DNA of 64,000 bases from AcAMD-5 sp044343935 (GCA_044343935.1 JBIJDU010000004.1:1-64000), one strand, 5' to 3'; positions 55,268 through 62,728 are shown, counted from the stretch's first letter. Numbers and translations: made by a program. Notes: generated from the letters alone by a model not told the origin.

Positions 55268-57299
55268 TGAATTTGTTCAAATTGCTATTGACGGGCCAAG
55301 TGGAACCGGAAAGTCATCAGTAGCAAAAGCGATTGCATCCAATCTTGGGTTTGGTTACCTTGATACAGGCGCGTTATATCGTTGTGTGGCTTTAGCCGCA
55401 GTATCTGCCAGGATTCAGCCAGATGATTTAGGAGCATTAGGACCGCTTTTGTCTCGGATAAATATTGAGATAAGTACAGATCCAAAAGATCAATGGGTAC
55501 ATCTTGACCATGTTGATGTAGCGGAAGAAATTCGAACTTTAGAGATTTCAGATCTTTCTTCTAAATACAGTGCAATTCCCAACGTGCGCGATTTCTTGCT
55601 AACAAAACAACGAGAGATAATTTCGAATTTTCAGAATCTTGGCGCTGGAATAGTAGTAGAGGGACGAGATATTGGATCTGTTGTGATGCCTGACGCAGAC
55701 CTAAAATTCTTTTTAACTGCCGATCCAAGCGTACGCGCTGAAAGACGCGGCAATGAGTTAGGCATTTCGGACTCAGACATCACTAAACATTTGCAGGATA
55801 GGGACGCTAGAGATGAAAACCGTTCACTTTCACCGCTAATGGCAACTAAAGATGCAATTGTAATTGATACGTCGGCAATGAATCTCTCAGATTCAGTTGA
55901 TTTTCTAATGTCAGAGATTGCGCAGTCACCAGTTTTCGTATCCGATCTGGAAGAAGAAGATAATCACTTTGGTGAATTCCAGCCATTGGATGAATGGTTC
56001 CCAGTAGTAGCGATTTTAGGTCGTCCAAATGTGGGAAAGTCAACTTTAGTAAACCGAATCATCGGTCAGCGAAGTGCAGTGACCGAAGATACACCCGGCG
56101 TAACTCGAGATCGAGTCTCCTACCAAGCTGAGTGGAATGGTCGTAATTTTATGGTCGTGGACACCGGGGGATGGGATTCGAAAGCAACTGGTTTATACGA
56201 GCAAGTGGCTCGACAGGCCGAATTCGCGGTAACACAAGCAGATTTATGCCTTCTTGTAATCGACGCATCGGTTGGAGCTACAGATGATGATTTACTACTC
56301 ATTAGAAAACTTAGAGAATCAAAGATTCCAATTTTGTTAATTGCAAATAAAGTGGATTCACCCAAGGATGAGTCTGATGCAAGTTTGTTATGGAGTTTGG
56401 GATTAGGTGAACCCTTTTTTGTCTCGGCGCTACATGGACGAAACGCTGGTGACTTGTTGGATTTGATTGTGACCAAATTGCCTAGCGAACCCAAGCGATT
56501 TAAGACTCATTTAGGTTCGAATGCGGTAGCAATACTCGGAAGACCTAATGTTGGTAAAAGCAGTTTGCTTAACCATCTCACTGGCCAATCGCGTGCAGTA
56601 GTTAGTGATATAGCGGGAACAACTGTCGATCCAATAGATGAGTATGTCCGAATTGGTGAAACTGATTGGGTTTTTATTGATACTGCCGGTATTAGAAAGA
56701 AATTTAAGCAGGACAGTGGGCACGAATACTACGCCGTGCTACGTACGCAAGGAGCCATAGATCGGGCCGATGTCGTAGTTGTGCTCATCGATGCGACCGA
56801 AGAATTGTCGGATCAAGATAGGCGAATAATCAATCTTGCCGATGAAGCCGGTAAGGGGATACTTATTTGTTTTAATAAATGGGATTTAGTTGATGAGGAT
56901 CGTCGAATTTCACTTGAACGAGAAATAGATCGAGACCTACAGCAACAGAGATGGATCCCAAAAATCAATATTTCGGCAACTTCAGGTCGCTCAGTGCTTA
57001 AGATCGCTCCAACACTTGAAATGATTCTAGCTAATTGGCGTCGACGAATACCGACATCTGAACTTAATAAACTGATTAAAGAATTTGTGATGGAGAATCC
57101 TCATCCGTTACGTGGCGGAAGGCAAGCGAAGATACTATTTGCAACACAAGTTGCAACTTCACCACCAACCTTTGCGTTATTTGCTTCTAGACCATTAGAT
57201 GATGGTTATATAAGATTTCTGGAAAGACGTTTACGTGAGAATTTTGAATTCATTGGAACGCCACTTAGGTTCAAGCAGAGAATTCGAAATAATAAATAA
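55260..57299 (+). CDS. cmk-der: Fused cytidylate kinase and GTPase Der
   Basis: This 679-residue protein joins two normally separate enzymes in one frame. Residues about 5-225 are cytidylate kinase: P-loop IDGPSGTGKSSVAKAIA, LDTGALYR, VEGRDIGSVVMPDADLKFFL and RDARDENRSLSP. An acidic linker (DLEEEDNHFGEFQPLDEW) leads to Der with two GTPase domains: GRPNVGKSTLVNR, DTPGVTRDR, DTGGWD, NKVD, then GRPNVGKSSLLNH (about 425), DIAGTTVDP, DTAGIRKK, NKWD, and a KH-like C-terminus. Der assembles 50S ribosomes; Cmk phosphorylates CMP. cmk and der are adjacent in mycobacteria and fused in some other actinobacteria. The start is GTG at 55260, inside the end of tyrA. Confidence 0.93.
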   Translation: MTSEFVQIAIDGPSGTGKSSVAKAIASNLGFGYLDTGALYRCVALAAVSARIQPDDLGALGPLLSRINIEISTDPKDQWVHLDHVDVAEEIRTLEISDLSSKYSAIPNVRDFLLTKQREIISNFQNLGAGIVVEGRDIGSVVMPDADLKFFLTADPSVRAERRGNELGISDSDITKHLQDRDARDENRSLSPLMATKDAIVIDTSAMNLSDSVDFLMSEIAQSPVFVSDLEEEDNHFGEFQPLDEWFPVVAILGRPNVGKSTLVNRIIGQRSAVTEDTPGVTRDRVSYQAEWNGRNFMVVDTGGWDSKATGLYEQVARQAEFAVTQADLCLLVIDASVGATDDDLLLIRKLRESKIPILLIANKVDSPKDESDASLLWSLGLGEPFFVSALHGRNAGDLLDLIVTKLPSEPKRFKTHLGSNAVAILGRPNVGKSSLLNHLTGQSRAVVSDIAGTTVDPIDEYVRIGETDWVFIDTAGIRKKFKQDSGHEYYAVLRTQGAIDRADVVVVLIDATEELSDQDRRIINLADEAGKGILICFNKWDLVDEDRRISLEREIDRDLQQQRWIPKINISATSGRSVLKIAPTLEMILANWRRRIPTSELNKLIKEFVMENPHPLRGGRQAKILFATQVATSPPTFALFASRPLDDGYIRFLERRLRENFEFIGTPLRFKQRIRNNK

Positions 57300-57373
57300 C
57301 GGGTTGTAGCGCAGCTTGGTAGCGCACTTGGCTGGGGGTCAAGGGGTCGCGGGTTCAAATCCCGCCAACCCGA
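57300..57373 (+). tRNA. tRNA-Pro (anticodon GGG)
   Basis: The 74-nt cloverleaf has acceptor arms CGGGTTG (57300-57306) and CAACCCG (57366-57372) with discriminator A. The D-arm is GCGC-AGCTTGGTA-GCGC, the T-arm is GCGGG-TTCAAAT-CCCGC, and the anticodon stem CTTGG/TCAAG encloses the loop CTGGGGG, so the anticodon is GGG (reads CCC and CCU). CCA is not encoded. It starts at the base after the cmk-der stop and ends at the base before the apt stop codon on the other strand. Confidence 0.95.
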
Positions 57374-57895
57374 CTAACTGATTAGAGAATAGATCTCGAT
57401 ATTGGGTAATTTTGCTCTGCCATTTAACGCGGCAATCTCGCTAATAACTGAAATAGCAACTATTTCGCAATTTTGATCCTGCAAAAGCGAAACCAAGGCA
57501 GCCAAGGTACCACCTGTTGCCAATACGTCATCCACAATCAACACCTTGGAATTAGCAGGAATATCTTGTCGATGAATTTCAAGGGTTGCGGTGCCGTACT
57601 CTAGGTTGTATTCGGCGGCTTTAGTTTCTCTGGGAAGTTTCCCTGCTTTACGCGCTGGAACAAAACCTGCTCCTAATTCATAGGCGATCGCTGCACCCAC
57701 TAAGAAGCCTCTAGCCTCGATGCCAACAACGTGCGTAATTTGACTGGTTTGAAACGGTTGGGCCATGGTTTGAATCAGTGCGTGAAATGCTGCTGGGTTG
57801 CCCAACACCGGAGTTATATCTTGGAAAATGACACCAGGCTTAGGGTAGTCCGGAATGCGTAAAATCATCTGGTCAAGTTCGGCAATGCTCAGCAT
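57374..57895 (-). CDS. apt: Adenine phosphoribosyltransferase
   Basis: This 173-residue salvage enzyme converts adenine and PRPP to AMP. It begins MLSIAELDQMILRIPDYPKPGVIFQDITPVL, has GIEARGFLVGAAIAYELGAGFVPARKAGKLP and the PRPP-binding loop VLIVDDVLATGGTLAALV (about 120-137). It is the only clear minus-strand gene here. Many actinobacteria place apt before relA; here it stands alone. Its TAG stop (57374-57376) abuts the tRNA-Pro 3' end. On the minus strand ATTATG-like sequence CATTAT ends 6 bases before its ATG, a possible leaderless -10. Confidence 0.95.
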   Translation of the reverse strand: MLSIAELDQMILRIPDYPKPGVIFQDITPVLGNPAAFHALIQTMAQPFQTSQITHVVGIEARGFLVGAAIAYELGAGFVPARKAGKLPRETKAAEYNLEYGTATLEIHRQDIPANSKVLIVDDVLATGGTLAALVSLLQDQNCEIVAISVISEIAALNGRAKLPNIEIYSLIS

Positions 57896-57909
57896 GGGTA
57901 AATAATGCC

Positions 57910-57915
57910 TACACT
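57910..57915 (+). promoter_or_regulatory. Candidate -10 element of pgsA in the 26-bp divergent gap with apt
   Basis: TACACT ends 6 bases before GTG 57922. The intervening AAGGGG could instead serve as a ribosome-binding sequence. The divergent gene apt has CATTAT (minus strand, about 57902-57907) at the same spacing, so the two promoters nearly overlap. Confidence 0.45.
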
Positions 57916-57921
57916 AAGGGG

Positions 57922-58473
57922 GTGAAGTTGTTCGACACCCCGAATTGGCAGGAACTACGATCAATTCCAAATTTGATCTCGCTAGGCCGGTTAATCCTGA
58001 TTCCGTATTTAGTTTTTTTGATTCTTCAAGAGAACTGGCAGCTGGCCACGGGCTTGGCAGTTTTATTAGGACTTAGCGATTTTGTAGACGGCTGGGTTGC
58101 CAGAAGATTTGATATGACAACATCCTTGGGATCATTGCTCGACCCACTGATAGATCGCATCTTTATCTCGGCAATTTTGGTAGCCATGGTGTGGGCAGAT
58201 GTCATTCCGGTCTTGATACTCGGTGCAATTGTTGGACGTGATGTTCTCTTATTAGTACTCAATTCAATAAGAGGTAATAAATTGGCCGTGAATGTTATCT
58301 ATCTTGGCAAAATGGGTACTTGGTTCCTTTTTGTTTCTTTTGCCTTGCTGTTTCTAAATCAATTAATAAGTTCTGGCAACTTAGCTGGATTTGCGGCAGC
58401 AGGTATTGCTTGGAGCGTTATCATTTATTGGCTGGCAGGTTGGCAATATTTTAAAGATGCGGTGAAGGGATAA
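57922..58473 (+). CDS. pgsA: CDP-alcohol phosphatidyltransferase family protein
   Basis: This 183-residue membrane enzyme has the CDP-alcohol phosphotransferase motif DG-x2-AR-x8-G-x3-D-x3-D as VDGWVARRFDMTTSLGSLLDPLIDR (about 56-80), with all key residues present. About five hydrophobic segments span the membrane (LGRLILIPYLVFLIL, LATGLAVLLGLSDF, FISAILVAMVWADV, LGAIVGRDVLLLVL and two near the end). It may make phosphatidylglycerol phosphate or another phospholipid; the alcohol cannot be told. Mycobacteria have pgsA2 at this place before the DUF881-sbp-DUF881 block. The start is GTG at 57922. Confidence 0.88.
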   Translation: MKLFDTPNWQELRSIPNLISLGRLILIPYLVFLILQENWQLATGLAVLLGLSDFVDGWVARRFDMTTSLGSLLDPLIDRIFISAILVAMVWADVIPVLILGAIVGRDVLLLVLNSIRGNKLAVNVIYLGKMGTWFLFVSFALLFLNQLISSGNLAGFAAAGIAWSVIIYWLAGWQYFKDAVKG

Positions 58474-58474
58474 C

Positions 58475-59308
58475 ATGAGTGGATTACCGCCAATTCCCGT
58501 AACCGAACGTGAAGATAGCATGCGACTTCTATATCTAGTTTTGGATGATGCTAATCATACATTCGGACCACCTATTCCCAAGGGTCAGAAACCACGATTT
58601 CGAAGTGTTACCGCTGGTGTCAGTCTTTTTATTGTAATTGGAATTTTCTTTGGAATCGCATTTGGGTTAACTCGAGAATTAGTTCCAATCCAAGAAACCA
58701 CTCGTCAAGAATTACAACAACGTATCTTGGCCACTCAAGATCAACTTATTGTTACCCAAGGACTACTCGCGGATCAAATAGAATTACTTGAATCAGTAAA
58801 ACAGGATGTGTCTAAGCAATCTAATACAATTCAACGGATAAATTCAAATATTTCACAGCTAAATACAGTAGCAGGTTATAGTGAGGTTCGAGGAGATGGC
58901 ATTCGGGTAACTATTCAATCTTCGGTCAATCCCAGTGTGGAAGATGGAATCGATTTGGGAGTTGTAATTGACAGTGATATTGCTAGGGTAGTTAATGGAA
59001 TTTTCGCACGCGGTGGAATTGCAGTGTCAATAAACGATCATCGAATCACGAGCACCACAGCAATTCGCTCAGCTGGTGAAGCTATTTTGGTAGGTTATCA
59101 ACCGCTCATTCCACCTTATGAAATATTAGCGATTGGCAATGCCAGCCGAATGCTGCGAGAATTGAAAACGGGGGATACCGGAATAGACTTAAGCGAAATA
59201 TCAGATCGTTATGGAGTTAGATTTACAATAAGTGAAGTTAGTCAAATCAGCATACCCGCGTCAATTACACCCTTACGAAATAGGGTTTCAGTTAGGATAA
59301 TCGAATGA
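58475..59308 (+). CDS. DUF881 family membrane-anchored protein (first copy)
   Basis: This 277-residue protein has a cytoplasmic basic N-terminus of about 45 residues, one membrane helix (VTAGVSLFIVIGIFFGIAFGL, about 48-68) and an extracytoplasmic part with a coiled coil (about 75-125) and the DUF881 fold (VRGDGIRVTIQS, GIAVSINDHRITSTTAIRSAGEAILV, LIPPYEILAIGNASRMLREL). DUF881 proteins flanking a small basic membrane protein are conserved in Gram-positive bacteria near division genes; their function is not established. It starts one base after pgsA and overlaps sbp. Confidence 0.87.
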   Translation: MSGLPPIPVTEREDSMRLLYLVLDDANHTFGPPIPKGQKPRFRSVTAGVSLFIVIGIFFGIAFGLTRELVPIQETTRQELQQRILATQDQLIVTQGLLADQIELLESVKQDVSKQSNTIQRINSNISQLNTVAGYSEVRGDGIRVTIQSSVNPSVEDGIDLGVVIDSDIARVVNGIFARGGIAVSINDHRITSTTAIRSAGEAILVGYQPLIPPYEILAIGNASRMLRELKTGDTGIDLSEISDRYGVRFTISEVSQISIPASITPLRNRVSVRIIE

Positions 59309-59637
59309 TAGGTGTCGTAGCTTTAATCGTCGGACTGGTGCTGGGTTTATTGGTTCAGCCCGATATTCCGTTATGGATCCAGCCTTATCTGCCTATTGCT
59401 TTAATTGCAGCGTTGGATGCGGTAGTTGGTGCCGGCAGGGCGGCGTTAGAGAAACGATTTTCGGATCGCATATTTGTAATTTCATTTCTATCAAATACCA
59501 CCTTGGCGGCCTTCATGGTCTTTATTGGTGATCAACTTGGCATTGGTTCTCAGCTCTCAACGGGAGTATTGATTGTTCTCGCGATGCGAATCTTTGTTAA
59601 TGCATCGGCGATTAGACGTTTAGTCCTTAAGGCGTAG
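59305..59637 (+). CDS. sbp: Small basic membrane protein (DUF1290/Sbp)
   Basis: This 110-residue protein has three predicted membrane segments (IGVVALIVGLVLGLLV, YLPIALIAALDAVVGA, LAAFMVFIGDQLGIG-STGVLIVLAMRIFV) and Arg-rich loops (GAGRAALEKRF), matching the sbp family. In Bacillus sbp lies next to ftsA-ftsZ, and here it is framed by two DUF881 genes as in mycobacteria (Rv1823-Rv1825). It probably forms a membrane complex with them; this is inference from context. The ATG overlaps the stop of the first DUF881 gene. Confidence 0.85.
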   Translation: MIGVVALIVGLVLGLLVQPDIPLWIQPYLPIALIAALDAVVGAGRAALEKRFSDRIFVISFLSNTTLAAFMVFIGDQLGIGSQLSTGVLIVLAMRIFVNASAIRRLVLKA

Positions 59638-59638
59638 A

Positions 59639-60310
59639 GTGAAAGTTTCTCGAAATAATCTCATCTTGATTTTCTTCTCTGGCATAACTGGCTTATTGCT
59701 TGCCTGGGGCTTGCAAGTTGTAAATCAACCTGATTATCTTAGAAACGCAAGGCAAGAAGACCTTGTTCGTATTTTAGATGAGTTAACAACTAGAGAAGAT
59801 GATTTAGCAAGGGAAGTGCGGCGACTTGAATCGCTAGCAACTGAATTGCAACGTGGTAACGAAGAGGCAGTAATACAAGATTTGGAGGAAAGAGAACGCG
59901 CGTTGCGAGTGTTATCTGGCACCGTAGGTGTAGCCGGTCCAGGTCTTGAAATAACAATCGCTGATCCTGGTATAAATGTAAGCGCAACGGTATTTTTTGA
60001 TTTGATTAATGAATTGCGAGATGCCGGCGCCGAAGCTATTTCAGTAAATGACGCTCGAGTAGTAGCCAATACTGGTATTTCTGAGATAACAGGAGGTTTA
60101 CAGATTGGAGATAGAGCGGTATTGCCGCCTTACCAAGTTAAGGTGATTGGAAATCCACTTACCATGACCACCGCCCTCAAAATTCCAGGCGGTATTTTTG
60201 ATGTTTTGAAGGCCGCTGGCGCTATAACAAATTCTCGAGATCTTGAAGAAGTTGAGATCACCAGTGTGGTTAGTTCACGACCTCAGGTGAACGCTCAACC
60301 TGTTGATTAG
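59639..60310 (+). CDS. DUF881 family membrane-anchored protein (second copy)
   Basis: This 223-residue paralogue has an N-terminal membrane helix right at the start (LILIFFSGITGLLLAWGLQVV, about 7-27), a coiled coil (about 38-85, EDLVRILDELTTREDDLAREVRRLE) and the DUF881 domain (LSGTVGVAGPGLEITIAD, AEAISVNDARVVANTGISEI, LPPYQVKVIGNPLTM). It lacks the long cytoplasmic tail of the first copy. The start is GTG at 59639, two bases after the sbp stop. In mycobacteria gcvH follows; here the FHA gene is next. Confidence 0.86.
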   Translation: MKVSRNNLILIFFSGITGLLLAWGLQVVNQPDYLRNARQEDLVRILDELTTREDDLAREVRRLESLATELQRGNEEAVIQDLEERERALRVLSGTVGVAGPGLEITIADPGINVSATVFFDLINELRDAGAEAISVNDARVVANTGISEITGGLQIGDRAVLPPYQVKVIGNPLTMTTALKIPGGIFDVLKAAGAITNSRDLEEVEITSVVSSRPQVNAQPVD

Positions 60311-60343
60311 ACTTTTTTAGTAATTTAGGTGAAAATTTGCTCT

Positions 60344-60356
60344 TATAAATAGGAGG
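60344..60356 (+). promoter_or_regulatory. Candidate -10 and ribosome-binding site of the FHA gene
   Basis: TATAAAT (60344-60350) resembles a -10 box, but no matching -35 is clear. It is followed by a full AGGAGG (60351-60356), 4 bases before ATG 60361. This Shine-Dalgarno match excludes GTG 60358 as the start. Confidence 0.45.
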
Positions 60357-60360
60357 CGTG

Positions 60361-60780
60361 ATGCATCAGTCAAATGAACGTGACCAACATGATGCCACCT
60401 GGGCTATACCTATTGTGGATGGTTTTACCGGACCTCAGTCAGCCATTGCTGCTGATCAAGCTGAAATTCCACTAGGTTCCGCAGCACTCTTAGTTGTAAA
60501 AGGACCTCAAGTGGGCGAGGTTTTTGTGCTTCAGCCATCGTCTAATTCGATAGGCAGAAGTGAAGATAACGAATTGATGCTAGATGACGTTACGGTATCA
60601 AGAAATCACGCCACAATTGAAAAGATTGATCAGGCATGGATACTGAAGGATCTAAGTTCACTAAACGGTACATATGTAAATCGCAGTCGTATTGATGAAA
60701 TTAAGTTGACTGGGGGAGAAGAGTTGCAAATAGGAAAATATCGATTTGCCTTCTTATTGCCCACTGCTGGGTCAAGATGA
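60361..60780 (+). CDS. garA: FHA-domain protein, GarA-like
   Basis: This 139-residue protein has a single C-terminal forkhead-associated domain (about 40-135) with the phosphothreonine-binding residues in SIGRSEDNELMLDDVTVSRNHA and LNGTYVN. Position between the DUF881 block and the ftsR-like gene matches mycobacterial GarA (Rv1827), which controls 2-oxoglutarate and glutamate enzymes. Mycobacterial GarA is switched by phosphorylation of an N-terminal ETTS motif; the N-terminus here (MHQSNERDQHDATWAIPIVDG) has no such motif. Its control may therefore differ. Confidence 0.85.
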   Translation: MHQSNERDQHDATWAIPIVDGFTGPQSAIAADQAEIPLGSAALLVVKGPQVGEVFVLQPSSNSIGRSEDNELMLDDVTVSRNHATIEKIDQAWILKDLSSLNGTYVNRSRIDEIKLTGGEELQIGKYRFAFLLPTAGSR

Positions 60781-61502
60781 AATCAAATTTAGCTGGCAAA
60801 CATCTCTATTCCATTGGCGAGGTTATTGCCACACTAAGTCGCGAGTTTCCCGATTTGTCAATTTCAAAAATTCGCTTTCTAGAGGCTGAAGGTTTGATAA
60901 CACCGCTTCGTGCGCCAAGCGGATATCGAAAATTTACCAATTTCGATCGAGAACGAATTCGATACATTTTAGAATTACAGCACGATCACTACTTGCCGTT
61001 GCGGGTAATTAGAGAACATCTGGATGCAGTTGATTCTGGCACTGAGAAGCCGATCGCATTAAAGCGCAAGGAGGGCCTGGGGGAGAGACTCTCTACCAAT
61101 CATCTTTTAGTTAATCCTAATCTTAATAATGCTGTTAATGCCTGGCTTTCACCCATGGAATTTGCTCAGATGTGTAATAGCAAGATCGAGCTAATTGAGG
61201 AATTGATTGATATTGGGTTGATTACCTTGAGGAATAACAAGGTTCACAGTTCATCAAAAGATATTTTTAACGTGGTAATAGATTTGACTAAACTTGGTGT
61301 GCCAGTAAAGCATTTGCGGATATTTAAAATGAGCACGGATCGGGAAATCTCCTTAGCGGAGGCCATTACTAAGCCAGCCCGTCAGCGCAAAGGAAAACAA
61401 TCAAATCAACAGGCTGATGAGCAAATGGTTGAAATTCTTTCCAATTTTAACAAAATGCATCAAATGCTTTTGAGCGCGAATCTGAAGGATAAGTTGTCCT
61501 AA
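60777..61502 (+). CDS. ftsR: MerR-family regulator, FtsR-like
   Basis: This 241-residue regulator has an N-terminal MerR winged helix (LYSIGEVIATLSREFPDLSISKIRFLEAEGLITPLRAPSGYRKF, about 10-55) followed by ERIRYILELQHDHYLPLRVIREHLDAV and a second helical C-terminal domain. There are no metal-binding cysteines of the classical MerR sensors. Its ortholog position (Rv1828, after garA) is FtsR, which activates ftsZ in Corynebacterium. It overlaps the FHA gene by ATGA. Assignment rests on sequence pattern and synteny. Confidence 0.88.
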   Translation: MKSNLAGKHLYSIGEVIATLSREFPDLSISKIRFLEAEGLITPLRAPSGYRKFTNFDRERIRYILELQHDHYLPLRVIREHLDAVDSGTEKPIALKRKEGLGERLSTNHLLVNPNLNNAVNAWLSPMEFAQMCNSKIELIEELIDIGLITLRNNKVHSSSKDIFNVVIDLTKLGVPVKHLRIFKMSTDREISLAEAITKPARQRKGKQSNQQADEQMVEILSNFNKMHQMLLSANLKDKLS

Positions 61503-61521
61503 ATTAGGTATCTAGTACATT
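61494..61521 (+). promoter_or_regulatory. Candidate promoter of the bifunctional nuclease gene, leaderless
   Basis: TTGTCC (61494-61499) and TACATT (61516-61521) are spaced by 16 bases. The -10 ends 6 bases before ATG 61528, and there is no Shine-Dalgarno sequence. Confidence 0.55.
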
Positions 61522-61527
61522 TCCACC

Positions 61528-61995
61528 ATGAAACTTGTTGAAGTTTTTGGTGTCCGGGTGGAAATGCCAGGTAATCAACCCATAGTGCTGCTACGTGAGG
61601 TTTCGGGTGATCGGTATTTACCAATTTGGATCGGATCAGCTGAAGCCAGTGCGATTTCGTTAGCACAGCAGGGGATTGAGGCTGCTCGTCCGTTAACCAT
61701 CGACTTGTTGATAGAAATTTTTAATCAAACCAATTCAGTTTTAAGGCAAATTGAAGTTTCGCAATTGGTTGATGGTGTTTTTTATGCAGACTTAGTTTTT
61801 GAAGATGAACGCCGAATCTCGGCTCGTCCGTCAGATGCAATCGCACTCGCCTTGAAATTGAATGTCCCTATTTTCTCAGCCGAATCAGTGCTAAGCCAAG
61901 CAGGGATTACCATCGCCGAAGAACCGGATTCAGAGGCTGAACTCGAGAAATTCCGTGAATTCTTGGATCAAATTAATCCTGAAGATTTTTCCTAA
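61528..61995 (+). CDS. Bifunctional nuclease family protein (DUF151)
   Basis: This 155-residue protein has the DUF151/bifunctional nuclease core: MKLVEVFGVRVEMPGNQPIVLLRE, LPIWIGSAEASAISLAQQGIEAARPLT, and DLVFEDERRISARPSDAIALALKLNVPIF. A short acidic C-terminus follows. Family members have DNase and RNase activity in plants; the bacterial role is not settled. It lies between the two MerR genes as Rv1829 does in mycobacteria, where the ortholog order is the same. Confidence 0.9.
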   Translation: MKLVEVFGVRVEMPGNQPIVLLREVSGDRYLPIWIGSAEASAISLAQQGIEAARPLTIDLLIEIFNQTNSVLRQIEVSQLVDGVFYADLVFEDERRISARPSDAIALALKLNVPIFSAESVLSQAGITIAEEPDSEAELEKFREFLDQINPEDFS

Positions 61996-62020
61996 TCTGG
62001 CGTGTCGAAGTGTCGACTAA

Positions 62021-62050
62021 TTGACCCGAGATAAATCCTAAGCGTAGAGT
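62021..62050 (+). promoter_or_regulatory. Candidate promoter of the second MerR gene
   Basis: TTGACC (62021-62026) and TAGAGT (62045-62050) are 18 bases apart. Transcription would begin near 62057, giving a leader of about 50 nt with GGAGG (62098-62102) 5 bases before GTG 62108. This unit differs from the leaderless ones in the window. Confidence 0.6.
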
Positions 62051-62107
62051 TCGGCGTCCGCTGTATTCCCTTGACTTACCATCAGCAGCAGGACTTTGGA
62101 GGCTTAC

Positions 62108-62662
62108 GTGTTGGACCGCAACAACCCTGCTATTGACCAACCTGCCTTGTTCGACTTAACCGACGCCAAACTACCCAACTTGAACCTTGGTTATCGAGGC
62201 CCCATCGCTTGCACGATTGCCGGCATTTCTTATCGGCAGCTTGATTATTGGGCGCGAACTGAGCTGGTTACCCCTAGCATCCAATCGGCGGCTGGATCTG
62301 GCTCACAGCGACTCTATTCGTTCACGGACATGTTGGTATTAAAAATCGTAAAGAAACTATTGGATGCCGGGGTATCACTTCAAAACATCAGAACGGCAGT
62401 AGAACATCTCCGAAGTCGAGGGATAGCTGATTTGTCCAGCATCACCTTGATGTCCGATGGCGCCTCAGTTTACGAATGCACGAGCGCTGAAGACGTTATT
62501 GATTTAGTTCGTGGGGGACAAGGAGTATTTGGCATCGCGATAGGTCAAATTTGGCAGGACATGGCAGGTGAATTAGCGCTATTGCCAAATTCGGGTGAAT
62601 CCGTGGTCCCATTAACCACGGATGAATTGGCTATTCGGCGAAATAAGAGACAAACTGCCTAA
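62108..62662 (+). CDS. MerR-family transcriptional regulator
   Basis: This 184-residue protein has a MerR-like helix-turn-helix (about 35-85: IAGISYRQLDYWARTELVTPSIQ, GSQRLYSFTDMLVLKIVKKLLDAGVSLQNIRTAV) after a 30-residue tail (NNPAIDQPALFDLTDAKLPN). The rest is a small alpha/beta domain without metal-binding cysteines. It matches the second MerR of the mycobacterial Rv1827-Rv1830 block. GTG at 62108 is chosen because GGAGG lies 5 bases upstream; a TTG at 62096 overlaps that site. Its ligand and target are unknown. Confidence 0.87.
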   Translation: MLDRNNPAIDQPALFDLTDAKLPNLNLGYRGPIACTIAGISYRQLDYWARTELVTPSIQSAAGSGSQRLYSFTDMLVLKIVKKLLDAGVSLQNIRTAVEHLRSRGIADLSSITLMSDGASVYECTSAEDVIDLVRGGQGVFGIAIGQIWQDMAGELALLPNSGESVVPLTTDELAIRRNKRQTA

Positions 62663-62667
62663 ATAAG

Positions 62668-62711
62668 CCTCGGTTATCAGGATCAATCCTTATTATGCCT
62701 CGTAACTGAGG
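62668..62711 (+). terminator. Branched hairpin after the MerR gene, possible terminator
   Basis: CCTCGGTTA (62668-62676) pairs with TAACTGAGG (62703-62711) over 9 positions with one G-T. The loop includes a second small stem AGGAT-CA-ATCCT. No T-run follows, so termination is uncertain. Confidence 0.35.
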
Positions 62712-62716
62712 AAGGT

Positions 62717-62722
62717 TAACTT
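62717..62722 (+). promoter_or_regulatory. Candidate -10 element of the GH25 gene, leaderless geometry
   Basis: TAACTT ends 6 bases before the ATG at 62729. TTATGC at 62693-62698 with 18-base spacing is a weak -35 candidate. The AGGAAGG further upstream is too far (13 bases) to act as a ribosome-binding site. Confidence 0.45.
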
Positions 62723-62728
62723 TACATA

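Noticed and set aside
60284..60318. CAGGT/ACCTG hairpin with TTTTTT after the second DUF881 gene as terminator
   Set aside because: The stem is only 5 bp and the T-run starts 10 bases after it, too far for intrinsic termination.
62006..62016. Short direct repeat GTGTCGA-AGTGTCGA near 62003-62015
   Set aside because: Two 6-base copies are not enough to claim a binding site; no partner copy is seen elsewhere.
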